32,120 nt of DNA from assembly GCF_014384995.1 (NCBI RefSeq), contig NZ_JACRSY010000035.1:1-32120 (forward strand). Reading direction: 5' to 3'. The translations under genes and the position numbers were made by a program. Each line of letters starts with the position of its first letter. Positions within the stretch are counted from its first letter, which is position 1. Below are positions 8,194 through 16,690 of this stretch, piece after piece. The notes below the pieces were generated by a model. The model made no database searches and had not been told where the DNA came from. It was given only the letters and a program-made list of their open reading frames with translations. Source of the DNA: Zhenhengia yiwuensis. Lineage in GTDB: Bacteria > Bacillota > Clostridia > Lachnospirales > Cellulosilyticaceae.

Positions 8194-8664
8194 ATGAAGA
8201 TAGATATTGTATGCGTAGGAAAACTAAAAGAAAAATACTTAGTGCAAGCTATAGAGGAATACAGCAAACGCCTAAGCAGATACTGCAAGCTTAATATTAT
8301 TGAGTTAGCTGATGAAAAAACACCTGATAATGCTTCAGAAAAAGAAGAACTTCAAATTAAAGATAAAGAGGGGGATAAAATCCTTGCTCAAATTAAAGAC
8401 ACTGCTTATGTAATCACTTTAGACTTAGGCGGAAAAATGGTTACCTCAGAAGCCTTCGCCCAAATGATTTCAAACTGCGGAATACAAGGTAACAGCCACC
8501 TTGTATTTGTGATCGGTGGATCATTAGGATTAGCTGATAAGGTATTAAAAAGAGCAAACGGAAGCTTATCTTTCTCTAAGATGACCTTCCCTCACCAGCT
8601 CTTTAGAGTAATGCTATTAGAGCAGATTTATAGAGGTTATAGAATTATTAATGGTGAACCATAA
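8194..8664 (+). CDS. rlmH: 23S rRNA pseudouridine-1915 N3-methyltransferase, tail missing
   Basis: RlmH is a small SPOUT (trefoil-knot) enzyme that uses SAM to methylate pseudouridine 1915 of 23S rRNA in helix 69. This copy has 156 aa and all core signatures: LDLGG (76-80), VIGGSLGL with the SAM-binding glycines (106-113), FSKMTFPH (127-134) and EQIYRGYRI. It stops right after NGEP. The family normally continues to Pro-Tyr-His-Lys/Arg at about 159 residues, so the last three are absent. The published RlmH structure shows that this tail from one protomer completes the active site on the other, so a homodimer here should be impaired. The 3' end of rlmH is the known insertion site of SCC-type elements. 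A tail-bearing relative lies convergent 137 bases downstream. Confidence 0.93.
   Translation: MKIDIVCVGKLKEKYLVQAIEEYSKRLSRYCKLNIIELADEKTPDNASEKEELQIKDKEGDKILAQIKDTAYVITLDLGGKMVTSEAFAQMISNCGIQGNSHLVFVIGGSLGLADKVLKRANGSLSFSKMTFPHQLFRVMLLEQIYRGYRIINGEP
8658..8663 (+). other. Candidate left attachment core (attL) at the rlmH 3' end
   Basis: ACCATA spans the last Pro codon and the premature stop of rlmH. The same hexamer occurs at 29143-29148, 34 bases after the large serine recombinase stop, where it continues TCATA and would encode Pro-Tyr-His. ACCATA also recurs at 8668-8673, so the exact crossover cannot be fixed. Serine recombinases need only a 2-base shared core, so this short identity is compatible with a crossover but not proof. 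Confidence 0.35.
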
Positions 8665-8762
8665 GATACCATACACTAAAACTATTTTAGAGGATACATC
8701 AAAGCGTATACAGTTTATATTGTATCTTGATAGGGGAAAAGTTGATAATGTATTAGTGGATA

Positions 8763-8802
8763 AATAAGAGCTTGACTCTCTGTAGAGAGTCAAGCTCTTA
8801 TT
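8763..8802. terminator. Bidirectional terminator between the convergent rlmH genes
   Basis: Perfect 18-base arms (8763-8780 and 8785-8802) around loop TGTA, core GAGCTTGACTCTC. It is A/T flanked on both sides, serving rlmH and the convergent minus-strand gene. The stop codon of the latter (8803-8801) lies in the arm. Confidence 0.85.
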
Positions 8803-9202
8803 ATTTATGATAGGGCTGATTATTTAGAATACGGTAGGCACGATAAATCTGTTCGAAAGTAACAGTAGTAGTGAGACCTAAATCCATATTCATGGAACTA
8901 ATGGCAATTTGCTCATCTGAGTCTAAGTTATCACAGCCTATAATGATAGAAACATCAGAAGTACCAGAGACTCCCCAAGCATTTAGTTTTTGAGCAAATT
9001 CTTCAGAGTTTAAATGAAGACCTTGAGGAGTAATAAAAATAATATAAGATTTATTAGTAAGTTTCTTGTTGAGCTGTTCGGGAGATTTTAAGTAAATAAA
9101 AGAGGTCTTACAATATCGACTAAGTCGTTTGGTATACTCTTTTATTGCTTCGAGATAAAATTTATCAAGTTTATCCCCTATAGCATAAATTTTAAAGTTC
9201 AT
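8801..9202 (-). CDS. Short RlmH-like SPOUT protein with intact C-terminal tail
   Basis: A 133-aa relative of RlmH. The N-terminal part is close to the host enzyme (EYTKRLSRYCK against EYSKRLSRYCK), and the end EQIYRAYRILNNQPYHK keeps the conserved tail that host rlmH lacks. Between them the enzyme core is eroded. About 20 residues are missing after residue 40, VIGGSLGL has become IIGCDNLD, and MTFPHQLFR has become MNMDLGLTT, losing the Pro-His and Arg. It should hardly bind SAM but could still dimerise and donate the tail. I start at ATG 9202, after AGAGGTG; a GTG two codons upstream overlaps that site. TATAAT on the minus strand (9240-9235) may be its -10. Alternatives are a decaying duplicate or an inhibitor of RlmH. 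Confidence 0.8.
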   Translation of the reverse strand: MNFKIYAIGDKLDKFYLEAIKEYTKRLSRYCKTSFIYLKSPEQLNKKLTNKSYIIFITPQGLHLNSEEFAQKLNAWGVSGTSDVSIIIGCDNLDSDEQIAISSMNMDLGLTTTVTFEQIYRAYRILNNQPYHK

Positions 9203-9372
9203 AATCACCTCTAATTAATAGAATATTATTATTCATTATATATCAAATAGAATTAGAGTGATAGTTATTTGAATAGGTTAATAAAACACATATGTATTTT
9301 ATTAAAAATTATTAAACCAATTAGAGATAAAAAAGAAAATATATTGCTTTATATAATAAAAAAGCACAAATA

Positions 9373-9411
9373 AAGAGCTACTAACTTTCAACAAGAGAGT
9401 GAGTAGCTCTT
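9373..9411 (-). terminator. Terminator after the XRE regulator
   Basis: AAGAGCTACT (9373-9382) pairs with AGTAGCTCTT (9402-9411). An inner ACTTTC/GAGAGT stem extends it. On the minus strand it is followed by a T-rich stretch, 15 bases beyond the regulator's stop. Confidence 0.75.
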
Positions 9412-9425
9412 ATCTATATAATACA

Positions 9426-9746
9426 TTATTTACATTTATATTTAGATGCGAGAAAAGACAAAAATTCATCCATAGAAGCTTGTCCAGCAGTAGGAAGAGA
9501 ATTATAAGTAGTGATGATTTGAGAGTTTTTATAAGGGTCTTTTGTATTAGATAGACCAAGTAAGTAGTCAGTGGTTACATTAAAGTATTTAGCGAGTTTA
9601 ATAAGAGAGTCAGCATCACGAAGAAAGTGCTTATCATTTTCATAGAAACTTACCATACGAGCACTAATATTAAGAAGGGTTGCAATATCAGCTTGAGTAA
9701 CATCATTTTCCTCACGAAGAGAGCGTAATCTTTCGCCGAATGTCAT
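9426..9746 (-). CDS. XRE-family transcriptional regulator
   Basis: A 106-aa DNA-binding protein. The N-terminal 65 residues form a Cro/C1-type helix-turn-helix: MTFGERLRSLREENDVTQAD, then IATLLNISARMVSFYENDKH as recognition segment, then a closing helix ending YFNVTTDYLLGL. A short acidic C-terminal tail follows. Start at ATG 9746 because GAGGTGAT lies 7 bases upstream; the frame extends further but without a site. It is divergent from the SLH-protein gene, and a dyad (9768-9787) lies between them. Such small regulators often repress the lysogeny or maintenance functions of mobile elements; here that is inference from position. Confidence 0.88.
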   Translation of the reverse strand: MTFGERLRSLREENDVTQADIATLLNISARMVSFYENDKHFLRDADSLIKLAKYFNVTTDYLLGLSNTKDPYKNSQIITTYNSLPTAGQASMDEFLSFLASKYKCK

Positions 9747-9767
9747 ATATATCACCTCTTCTATAAT

Positions 9768-9787
9768 TGTACAGAGTAGTAAGTACA
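9768..9787. promoter_or_regulatory. Possible operator for the XRE regulator
   Basis: TGTAC and GTACA form a dyad with a 10-base centre, 22 bases upstream of the regulator start. Placement suits autoregulation. The arms are short, so this is tentative. Confidence 0.3.
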
Positions 9788-9891
9788 CATAGATGAAAAG
9801 AGAAATATAATTACCTTGAACTATTGAAAAAGAAAATATATTACTATAAAATAGAAAACGAGTAGTAGAACTAATATGAATCACATGACGC

Positions 9892-9920
9892 TTGTGAATA
9901 TTAAAATTTAAATGTAAAGT
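9892..9920 (+). promoter_or_regulatory. Promoter candidate for the SLH-protein gene
   Basis: TTGTGA (9892-9897), 17 bases, then TAAAGT (9915-9920), in a very AT-rich stretch. Start of transcription would be about 9927, 28 bases before the ATG. Confidence 0.35.
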
Positions 9921-9954
9921 AAAAAATTATGATACAGATTGAGAGGGAATGAAA

Positions 9955-11334
9955 ATGTGTAAAACAAAAATAAAACAAGTACTTATGTCAGGGGCATTAG
10001 CAGTTTCAGTAGTTCTAGTTGGAGCATCTTCTACATATGCAAAGGAAACTAATGTTATATCTAATCATTTCACTACAGTAAGTGAATATAAAAATAATAC
10101 ATTTAGCGATGTAGCTTTAAAAGACTGGTTCTCTAGCAGTGTTCAATCCGTTTATGAGTTAGGACTAATGTCAGGAGAATCCGAAGATAAGTTTAACCCT
10201 AATGGTTCCATTACAGTAGCACAAAGTATAGCAATAGCATCACGAGTACATGCAATTTATCATACAGGTTCACAAGATGTATTAAATAAGTATAGTGGTG
10301 ATAAGTGGTATTCAGGGGTAGAACAATATGCAATTGAAAATAATCTTATTAAACAAGGTGATTTTACAAATGAGAGTATGAATAGACCTGCTACAAGAGC
10401 AGAACTTATTTACATCTTAGATGGTGCAATCCCAGAGACTATGTTAGAACCTATTAATTCAGTAGAAAATATTAAAGATATGAACAGGAGTAGTAAGTAT
10501 GGGAATGAAATGTACAGAATGGTTAATGCAGGGGTAATCAGTGGATACCAAGATAACACTATTAAACCTAATAATAAAATCACAAGAGCAGAAACAAGTG
10601 CAATTGTAAGCAGACTTATTAGACCTTCTGAAAGGGTAAAGGTAGAAAATCTACAAAATGCTAAGCAATATGATTCAATTTTCCATGTGCAAGTTAATGG
10701 AACGACAAGAGCAAATTTTGATATGGTAAGTGCAACATTTGAACTTACTGATAGTAAGGGGAATTCATTTGGGACGCTAACTACCAGTAAGGATAATGTA
10801 ACAGAATGGGGTGGCAGTATCTTAAAGTTTAATGTACCTAAATATAAAGAAGGCGATGTATTCAGACTTTATTTAAGAAATTATGACGAGGATGTAGAAG
10901 GAATCTATTTTAACTCGATTGAGGAGTTGGAATTAAAGAAAGATGATTATGTTGAAATTAAAGTGACGCAAGGAATAAGTGAAGACACATATGAACCCAT
11001 ACTTTACGGAGCAAGTGAAATAGAGTACATACCTCAAATAAATATATTTGCAAAAAATCCTAATAGCATAGGTATTGCCTTTGAATTAAATGGACAATAC
11101 AAAGATGGAATTTATTTTTATGTAAAAGATTTAGTAACAGGAAAGGAAACAGGTTATTCAAGCATAGATACTTATATTCCTTACCTAAAGGAGAGTAACT
11201 CTCAATTAGAGGTTACCTTAGAAGATGAGAATTTTGTAATGGTTATAGATGGAAAAGAAACGAAAAGTACCTTAATAGATTTTAATAAGTATGAGGATGG
11301 ACTTATTAAGTTGAAAGTTAAAAAGATTAAGTAG
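9955..11334 (+). CDS. SLH-domain cell-surface protein
   Basis: A 459-aa exported protein. It has a signal peptide (basic start MCKTKIKQ, hydrophobic core, likely cleavage after STYA near residue 29), then three S-layer homology repeats at about 49-105, 112-155 and 170-225. The last two carry the RAE-type motif (RPATRAELIYIL, KITRAETSAIVSRL). SLH domains anchor proteins to pyruvylated secondary wall polymer. The remaining 230 residues are unrecognised, rich in beta-forming and acidic residues. I prefer ATG 9955 to ATG 9949, because GAGAGGG at 9941-9947 is correctly spaced only for the former. It is divergent from the XRE gene. The role of the C-terminal part (adhesion, enzyme or scaffold) is unknown. 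Confidence 0.88.
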   Translation: MCKTKIKQVLMSGALAVSVVLVGASSTYAKETNVISNHFTTVSEYKNNTFSDVALKDWFSSSVQSVYELGLMSGESEDKFNPNGSITVAQSIAIASRVHAIYHTGSQDVLNKYSGDKWYSGVEQYAIENNLIKQGDFTNESMNRPATRAELIYILDGAIPETMLEPINSVENIKDMNRSSKYGNEMYRMVNAGVISGYQDNTIKPNNKITRAETSAIVSRLIRPSERVKVENLQNAKQYDSIFHVQVNGTTRANFDMVSATFELTDSKGNSFGTLTTSKDNVTEWGGSILKFNVPKYKEGDVFRLYLRNYDEDVEGIYFNSIEELELKKDDYVEIKVTQGISEDTYEPILYGASEIEYIPQINIFAKNPNSIGIAFELNGQYKDGIYFYVKDLVTGKETGYSSIDTYIPYLKESNSQLEVTLEDENFVMVIDGKETKSTLIDFNKYEDGLIKLKVKKIK

Positions 11335-11398
11335 ATAAGTAGGCTATTCAGCTCATAATAGTCAATTGTGATAGATGTAAAGAATTAAAGGAGGATTC

Positions 11399-11737
11399 AT
11401 GATGTGGAGTCAAATTAGAGATGGATTACACGCATATGAAGTGAGTAAGCGATTTGGTGCAGTAATGTTTTGGGAGACAGTGGTAGCAAGTTGTATTATA
11501 GGAGGAATTAATAATTCCTTGTGGGTAGGGGTCATAGCATTTCTTGGAATATTAATAGCATGGAGCTTACCACTTATAGGAACAATTATGATGGTAACAG
11601 TATCAGGGCTATATGGTTATCTTGTATGGGAAATATTACGTCTATTTGGAGTACATAGTGCACTTTGTTTTTTAGGATTGGCACTAACCTTTTTGGTGGC
11701 ATTTGGAAGTCATGTGATGACAGCAGGTAATGGCTGA
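11399..11737 (+). CDS. Small integral membrane protein of unknown function
   Basis: A 112-aa hydrophobic protein. After an N-terminal amphipathic stretch (MMWSQIRDGLHAYEVSKRF) there are about three or four membrane segments: near residues 22-40, 42-58, 60-80 and 88-106. The Gly-rich pattern VTVSGLYGYLVWEILRLFG is notable. An AAAGGAGG site precedes the start. I recognise no family. The next gene follows closely, so the two are probably cotranscribed. Confidence 0.65.
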   Translation: MMWSQIRDGLHAYEVSKRFGAVMFWETVVASCIIGGINNSLWVGVIAFLGILIAWSLPLIGTIMMVTVSGLYGYLVWEILRLFGVHSALCFLGLALTFLVAFGSHVMTAGNG

Positions 11738-11786
11738 TAATGAAGTGAAAGAAAAAGGTTTAGCATTATATCAAGAGGTGGTTCTA

Positions 11787-13241
11787 GTGAATAACAAATT
11801 ATTAAATGTGGTTAAATCTATAGGTGTAGGAGCATTAATTATAGGAGTAAGTGGCATGAGTAATCTATTATATGCAAATACAGTAGATACAGCTCTAGCT
11901 AAGGGATATTATAATGTTTTAACAGATGTTATTAAGACACATGGTATCTATAAAGATTTAGGAGAGGTAAGAGGGAATGGTTTAGTCTATGCAAATCTTC
12001 AAGATTTTGAAGGAGATGGCATTCCAGAACTCTATATGATACGTTCACAAAATGATGAAAACAGTATAGGTGGATATGTAGAATCCATATGGGGGTATAA
12101 GTCAGGCAAGGCTTATCCTATCTCATCAGCATATAATAATATAGGAAAACGTAGGGATAGTCGAGACATCTATATGACTAAAATAGAAGGCAAAGATTAC
12201 TTGGTACATAGAACACAATTATCTCATGGTCATGGAAAGTCTCCTTATGATAATGTAAGTATAGACGATATAGCAATCTACACAGTAAAAAATGGAAAAT
12301 TAGTAAAGATTGAAGAAGTAAAAGGTTTATGGGAATCAACAGTTGATGATTCTTTAAAGGAACGCAAATCATTCACTCAGATACAAGGTGGTAAAACTAA
12401 AACAATCACTGAAAATACTTATAATAATCTAATGAAGAAGTACACAGCAGGAACACTCATTTGTTATGGTGAAGCAGGTTCACCTGCATTTAGTATTGAT
12501 ACTTCAAATGGCAATGAGCAATTTATGAAGTTCTATAAGGAACTAGATAATAAGGCAAATAAGGCGAATGCTTCTATTAAAGATGTTTACTCTACTAAAT
12601 CTAAAGAAGAAAAAGAACAAATAGGAAGATTTTTATCAAACTTTCCTTACGCACTTATAGACTTTAATATTGCAAAGTATAATGACCATGAGTTAATTAA
12701 AGTAGGACAAATCAATCAATGGCATGGATTTGTAAATTTAGCAAATGGAGAGAAGATAAAGAGTACAATGATTAATGAATGGTATTATGATGGATTTCCT
12801 ATGAGTACTGTAGATACATATGTATATAGTCTATTTGGGGTAAAACCAGATATTACTAGAACACAGGGAAAGGATTTTTTTCATTATTATAAAGCAAAAG
12901 ATAAGTATTACTTTCCTATTATAGAAGGAATGAATCCATCAAGATATGGAACAAATATCAAGAATATGTATCAATTAAATAACACGACTTATTGTATAAC
13001 ATTTGACTTATATGAAGTTGATTTAACACGTTTAGAGAGTTGGAAGGATGATTGGACGAAACCTTATAGCAATTGGACTAGTGAACAAAAGCAATATGGG
13101 GAAGTAAAAGGAACAGGCTATGCAGTCGTTAAACAAGTTTCTCAAAATGGCAAGTTAGGATGGAATCTTGTAGAGTATCATAAAGATGGTGGTATTCTGT
13201 CAAACAAACAATTAGAAGCACTTCAGAAAAAATATAAATAG
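11787..13241 (+). CDS. Secreted protein of unknown function
   Basis: A 484-aa exported protein. I choose the GTG at 11787 because AGAGGTGG stands 5 bases before it and the protein then begins with a regular signal peptide (NNKLLNVVKSIGVGALIIG... to LLYA). An in-frame ATG at 11730 would add 19 residues ahead of it and overlap the membrane protein gene by 8 bases. After the signal, NLQDFEGDGIPELYMI matches the D-x-D-G-D-G-x-x-E calcium-loop-like pattern common in secreted Clostridia proteins. The rest shows no enzyme motif I know. The preceding membrane protein is close enough to form an operon. Confidence 0.72.
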   Translation: MNNKLLNVVKSIGVGALIIGVSGMSNLLYANTVDTALAKGYYNVLTDVIKTHGIYKDLGEVRGNGLVYANLQDFEGDGIPELYMIRSQNDENSIGGYVESIWGYKSGKAYPISSAYNNIGKRRDSRDIYMTKIEGKDYLVHRTQLSHGHGKSPYDNVSIDDIAIYTVKNGKLVKIEEVKGLWESTVDDSLKERKSFTQIQGGKTKTITENTYNNLMKKYTAGTLICYGEAGSPAFSIDTSNGNEQFMKFYKELDNKANKANASIKDVYSTKSKEEKEQIGRFLSNFPYALIDFNIAKYNDHELIKVGQINQWHGFVNLANGEKIKSTMINEWYYDGFPMSTVDTYVYSLFGVKPDITRTQGKDFFHYYKAKDKYYFPIIEGMNPSRYGTNIKNMYQLNNTTYCITFDLYEVDLTRLESWKDDWTKPYSNWTSEQKQYGEVKGTGYAVVKQVSQNGKLGWNLVEYHKDGGILSNKQLEALQKKYK

Positions 13242-13320
13242 AATAGGAGGCTCATAGTTTTATAATATATAAATTATAGAATTATGCACAGGTGATTAAT
13301 CAAGATAAGAGGGAGAAAAG

Positions 13321-14370
13321 ATGAAAAGATTAGGGATAGTTTTACTTACTATGATGTTATGTAGTAATAGTTTGATGGCAAAAAATATAGATGAACCACA
13401 GATATATGGGACAAGAGTAGCAATTGAAGATGTTGTTAGTACAGTACCTTATATTAAAACCTCGGATATATTAGGTGGTATGGGTGAATATTTTCATGCA
13501 AGAAATCTAGCAAGTTTATTGGGGTATTATACTTACTTTCAAAATGATATATTGAGATTTGAATCTGTCAAATCAGATGTAAATCCAATTGTCATAGAGT
13601 TTGATTTAAAGAATAAAATAGGTTATGCATATGATAAAAATGAACTTATAGAAGGAATAGCTATAAGTAGCTTACCTAGTTATAAAAGATTAAGTAATAT
13701 ACCAGTAAAAGTACAAGGGTCATATTTTGTACATATGAAAGACTTTTGTGGAGCATTGGGGTTAGAGACTCAATTTGTCATGAATCTTTCTAATGGTACT
13801 TATCATGAGATAAAAAATGAAAATATGGTTATTATGACACCTACAGAAGACAAAGCAATAAAAGAACAAGTAGATAAATTAATGAAGAATGAGTTGCTTG
13901 ATTGTAGATGTACACAAGCGGGTATGTCAACACATATAGCAGATAGGAAGTACTTAGAGACTGGAGAGGGAATGAACAGTTTAGCATGTTATCTCATTAC
14001 AGAGAAGTATGGTACAACTAACCAGCTACCTCAAGTAGAGAATACTACAGGAGAATATAAAGGAAAAAGAGGAACTGGAAGGGTAATGGTACATATAAAA
14101 GAAAATAGAGGTACAGATGGTAAAATACGTCAAATAAAGAAAGAGAACGGAAGAATGGGGGTATGGCTTAATAAGTATGCACGTGAAATAGACAGAAATT
14201 TAGATAGAGCAGTCAGATTCAGCTCAGAGCATCAAATGGGAACTTTATCTGGAAATTTTTCAATAGATAGTATCATAGATGATTACAATTGTTTTGTAGA
14301 CCTTTATAATAGAGCATATAGTCAGAGTGATATCAAGTTGTCTAAAATAAAGGTAACTCCTAAAAACTAA
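13321..14370 (+). CDS. Secreted protein with copper-amine-oxidase-N-like stalk domain
   Basis: A 349-aa protein with a clear signal peptide (MKRLGIVLLTMMLCSNSLMA). Residues 25-175 have the alternating segments of the small beta-alpha domain named after the N-terminus of copper amine oxidases, including YFHARNLASLLGYYTYFQND and VHMKDFCGALGLE. The C-terminal half has four cysteines or nearby Cys positions (DCRCTQAG, LACY) and a long charged region, and is unrecognised. A GAGGGAG site precedes the ATG, and a strong hairpin follows 106 bases after the stop. It sits between other exported proteins. Confidence 0.65.
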   Translation: MKRLGIVLLTMMLCSNSLMAKNIDEPQIYGTRVAIEDVVSTVPYIKTSDILGGMGEYFHARNLASLLGYYTYFQNDILRFESVKSDVNPIVIEFDLKNKIGYAYDKNELIEGIAISSLPSYKRLSNIPVKVQGSYFVHMKDFCGALGLETQFVMNLSNGTYHEIKNENMVIMTPTEDKAIKEQVDKLMKNELLDCRCTQAGMSTHIADRKYLETGEGMNSLACYLITEKYGTTNQLPQVENTTGEYKGKRGTGRVMVHIKENRGTDGKIRQIKKENGRMGVWLNKYAREIDRNLDRAVRFSSEHQMGTLSGNFSIDSIIDDYNCFVDLYNRAYSQSDIKLSKIKVTPKN

Positions 14371-14475
14371 GTATACATAAGGTTAATGAATGGCGAGATC
14401 CTATCAAATAAGCAATGAGAAATATGTTAGAAAAATAGAAATAGATAGGCTAATTAAATTAGGATTGAATGTGGT

Positions 14476-14515
14476 TATTAGAAATGCATCTCTACTAAGA
14501 GATGCATTTCTAATA
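14476..14515. terminator. Strong hairpin after the secreted-protein gene
   Basis: Perfect 18-base arms (14476-14493, 14498-14515) with loop ACTA and core GAAATGCATCTCT. The following T-tract is weak (TTTAAAG), so it may be a processing or protection structure as well as a terminator. Confidence 0.6.
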
Positions 14516-14600
14516 TTTAAAGAAGCTGGATAGGGGAAAGTGTACAAGGTGTTATGTATATTAATGTGCAAGATGGATTGTTAACATTTAATTGGACAAT

Positions 14601-14725
14601 TTATTTAAGGTGATTTTTCATGTACTGATAAGGTGTTAAATATCCTAGTGATGAATCTAGTATTATTAAACCAGCTAACATAGTCAGTTAGTTTGTATAA
14701 GACTTCTTTTACTCATCTTGGGTTT
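14601..14725 (-). pseudogene. Remnant of an IS3-family transposase OrfB C-terminus
   Basis: On the minus strand the DNA reads KLTDYVSWFNNTRF in one frame and, after a frameshift, SLGYLTPYQYMKNHLK then a stop (14603-14601). Together these match the C-terminal end of IS3-family DDE transposases, where FNN-x-R-x-H-x-x-LGYLTP-x-x-Y is typical. Further upstream the frame is broken by stops and no OrfA or full catalytic domain is found. It is therefore a dead fragment marking an old insertion in the interval 14371-14823, which otherwise holds only the hairpin at 14476-14515. Confidence 0.8.
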
Positions 14726-14823
14726 AGGGTTCTGGCTACATAATCTTGGAGAAAAAGCTGAAAGAGAATGAGATGTAAAAATAGTCAATATGTATATAGC
14801 AATATAAAATTAAGGAGAATTTT

Positions 14824-16509
14824 ATGAAAAGACAATATTTAATGACAATGCTTTTATCAAGTTTGATACTACCAACAACATTAATGGCGCAGACAGTAAG
14901 ACCGCTTTACTTTGACACGGAAATAGAAATTAATGAGCGTAACGTCACGATGGATGCTTTCATAGTAAATGGAAAAATGTATACAACAGTTCGTTCGTTA
15001 GCACAAGAATTTTCGGGGACAATTGATGCGTTTGATGTCATATGGAATCCAGTAGAAAAAATTACTGAATTAAAAATAGGACACCCTTACAGTGGAGAAC
15101 ACAAAGAGTTCACTTTTTCAGGTGATAATATGCACGTGACCCCTAATACATCAAAGCTTAAAGTAGGCAATAGCATCTATACATTTAAGACATACACTAT
15201 GGATGGAACAATATATTATGCACTAGAAGATTTAGCACACCTAATAGGATTTGAAGTTATTGCAAGACCTGAAAAAGGCAAGTTAGATATTTTAACAGAA
15301 AATGAAACAAGACAAGTAATTAGCACAGATTTACCTTATGTTTCAGTTGTGTATAAAAACACAAATAGCAGATGGGCACATACCAATTTTCATAGTCTTG
15401 CAAAAACAGAAGAAGGTCTTTTACAAGCTGTTGTAGAAGGTGAAAATGGGGTTTTAATTCATAACTATACACCTGAAGGAAAATTACAAAGCACAAAGAC
15501 GTTACCACTTGAGTTGAGTATATATGGTGGATTTTATCAAGGTATAGATGCAAATTATATTGTGAGTGGTGATACAAATGTTAGTGAATCACTAACGAAA
15601 GAAGTAATACGTGTTGTAAAATATGATAAAAACTTTAACAAGGTAGATACACTTTCTTTAACAGGTGAAGACATACGCACAACAGTACCTTTTGATGCAG
15701 GGAGCTTGCGCATGGCTGAAACAGAAGATGACCTTATCATTCATACTTCAAGAGAACGTTTTAAATCTAGAGATGGACTTAATCATCAATCTCAGTTAAC
15801 ACTTGTAATAGATAAAGAAACAATGACATTAAAAGAAAAAGTAACCGATTTTCAAAGTAACCATGTGAGTCACTCTTTTAATCAATTTGTACGTGTTGAT
15901 GGTGATAAACATATTTTAATTGACCATGGTGATGCATATCCTCGTTCAATTGTATTACATAGGGGAGATGGACAAACTTATGAAAAGGTAGATTTATTTG
16001 ATATCCCAGGCTTAGTAGGTGCGAATGCAACAGGTGTTTCAGTAGGTGGATTGGAAGTTACTACAGATAATTATATGGTAGCATTTAATACAGTTAATCA
16101 TGACTTGATTACAAATTATACATCTTTTGGCTTAGAAGGTACACAAATAGATACAAGAGATGTTGTCTTAGCAATTGTTCCTAAAAATAATTTAAATAAA
16201 AAAGCAGTTAAGCACATCAAACTCACAAATTATGCAGAAACAAATAAAACGGCATATCCACCTCACTTAGTTAAGCTACATAATGATGAATATATGGTAC
16301 TATGGGAAGAGATTCAAAAAGATGGTATATCTATAGGAAGTGAAGTAAAATATGCTATCGTTGATGGTAATGGAAAAATTGTGCAAGCTATTAAAACATT
16401 ACCAGATGGCGAACTTTCAGATTGTCAACCAATTTATATAAACGGTGAAGTTGTATGGATTGTAGATATAGATAATACTAGAATTTTGTATAGTATTCCT
16501 GTAATTTAA
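14824..16509 (+). CDS. Secreted protein: stalk domain plus predicted beta-propeller
   Basis: A 561-aa exported protein with signal peptide MKRQYLMTMLLSSLILPTTLMA. Residues 28-155 match the copper-amine-oxidase N-terminal type domain: VTMDAFIVNGKMYTTVRSLA, then a second strand block with YYALEDLAHLIGFEV. The remaining 400 residues repeat strand-rich units of about 50-60 residues with motifs such as VVKYDKNFNKVDTLSL, which suggests a beta-propeller. No catalytic motif was seen. AAGGAGAATTTT precedes the ATG and a terminator follows 150 bases after the stop. It shares its domain type with the 13321 gene, so the two may have related roles at the cell surface. Confidence 0.7.
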   Translation: MKRQYLMTMLLSSLILPTTLMAQTVRPLYFDTEIEINERNVTMDAFIVNGKMYTTVRSLAQEFSGTIDAFDVIWNPVEKITELKIGHPYSGEHKEFTFSGDNMHVTPNTSKLKVGNSIYTFKTYTMDGTIYYALEDLAHLIGFEVIARPEKGKLDILTENETRQVISTDLPYVSVVYKNTNSRWAHTNFHSLAKTEEGLLQAVVEGENGVLIHNYTPEGKLQSTKTLPLELSIYGGFYQGIDANYIVSGDTNVSESLTKEVIRVVKYDKNFNKVDTLSLTGEDIRTTVPFDAGSLRMAETEDDLIIHTSRERFKSRDGLNHQSQLTLVIDKETMTLKEKVTDFQSNHVSHSFNQFVRVDGDKHILIDHGDAYPRSIVLHRGDGQTYEKVDLFDIPGLVGANATGVSVGGLEVTTDNYMVAFNTVNHDLITNYTSFGLEGTQIDTRDVVLAIVPKNNLNKKAVKHIKLTNYAETNKTAYPPHLVKLHNDEYMVLWEEIQKDGISIGSEVKYAIVDGNGKIVQAIKTLPDGELSDCQPIYINGEVVWIVDIDNTRILYSIPVI

Positions 16510-16660
16510 AAACATATCTTAAGGTTTACTTTTGAATTGGGTAAATAAAATACATATAGGAAGTGGTATAAATAATTAGAAAGTGGAATTTAAAAGTGCT
16601 TAAAGGGCTTGAAAATAAAGGGTTTATGAAAATACAATGATAATTTATGATTATATAGGG

Positions 16661-16690
16661 GAGATACCAACTTCGTTGGTATCTCTTTTT
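16661..16690 (+). terminator. Intrinsic terminator
   Basis: GAGATACCAAC (16661-16671) pairs perfectly with GTTGGTATCTC (16675-16685) around TTC and is followed by five T. It closes the secreted-protein block. Confidence 0.88.

Noticed and set aside
8650..8670. The short rlmH end as a simple sequencing error
   Set aside because: Restoring Tyr-His-Lys needs about five extra bases (CCATATCATAAG versus CCATAAG), not a single-base change, and the tail-bearing convergent gene and recombinase give a biological explanation. A small natural deletion remains possible.
11730..11786. ATG 11730 as the start of the secreted protein
   Set aside because: It would put 19 polar residues before the signal peptide and lacks a good site, while GTG 11787 follows AGAGGTGG and begins a normal signal peptide.
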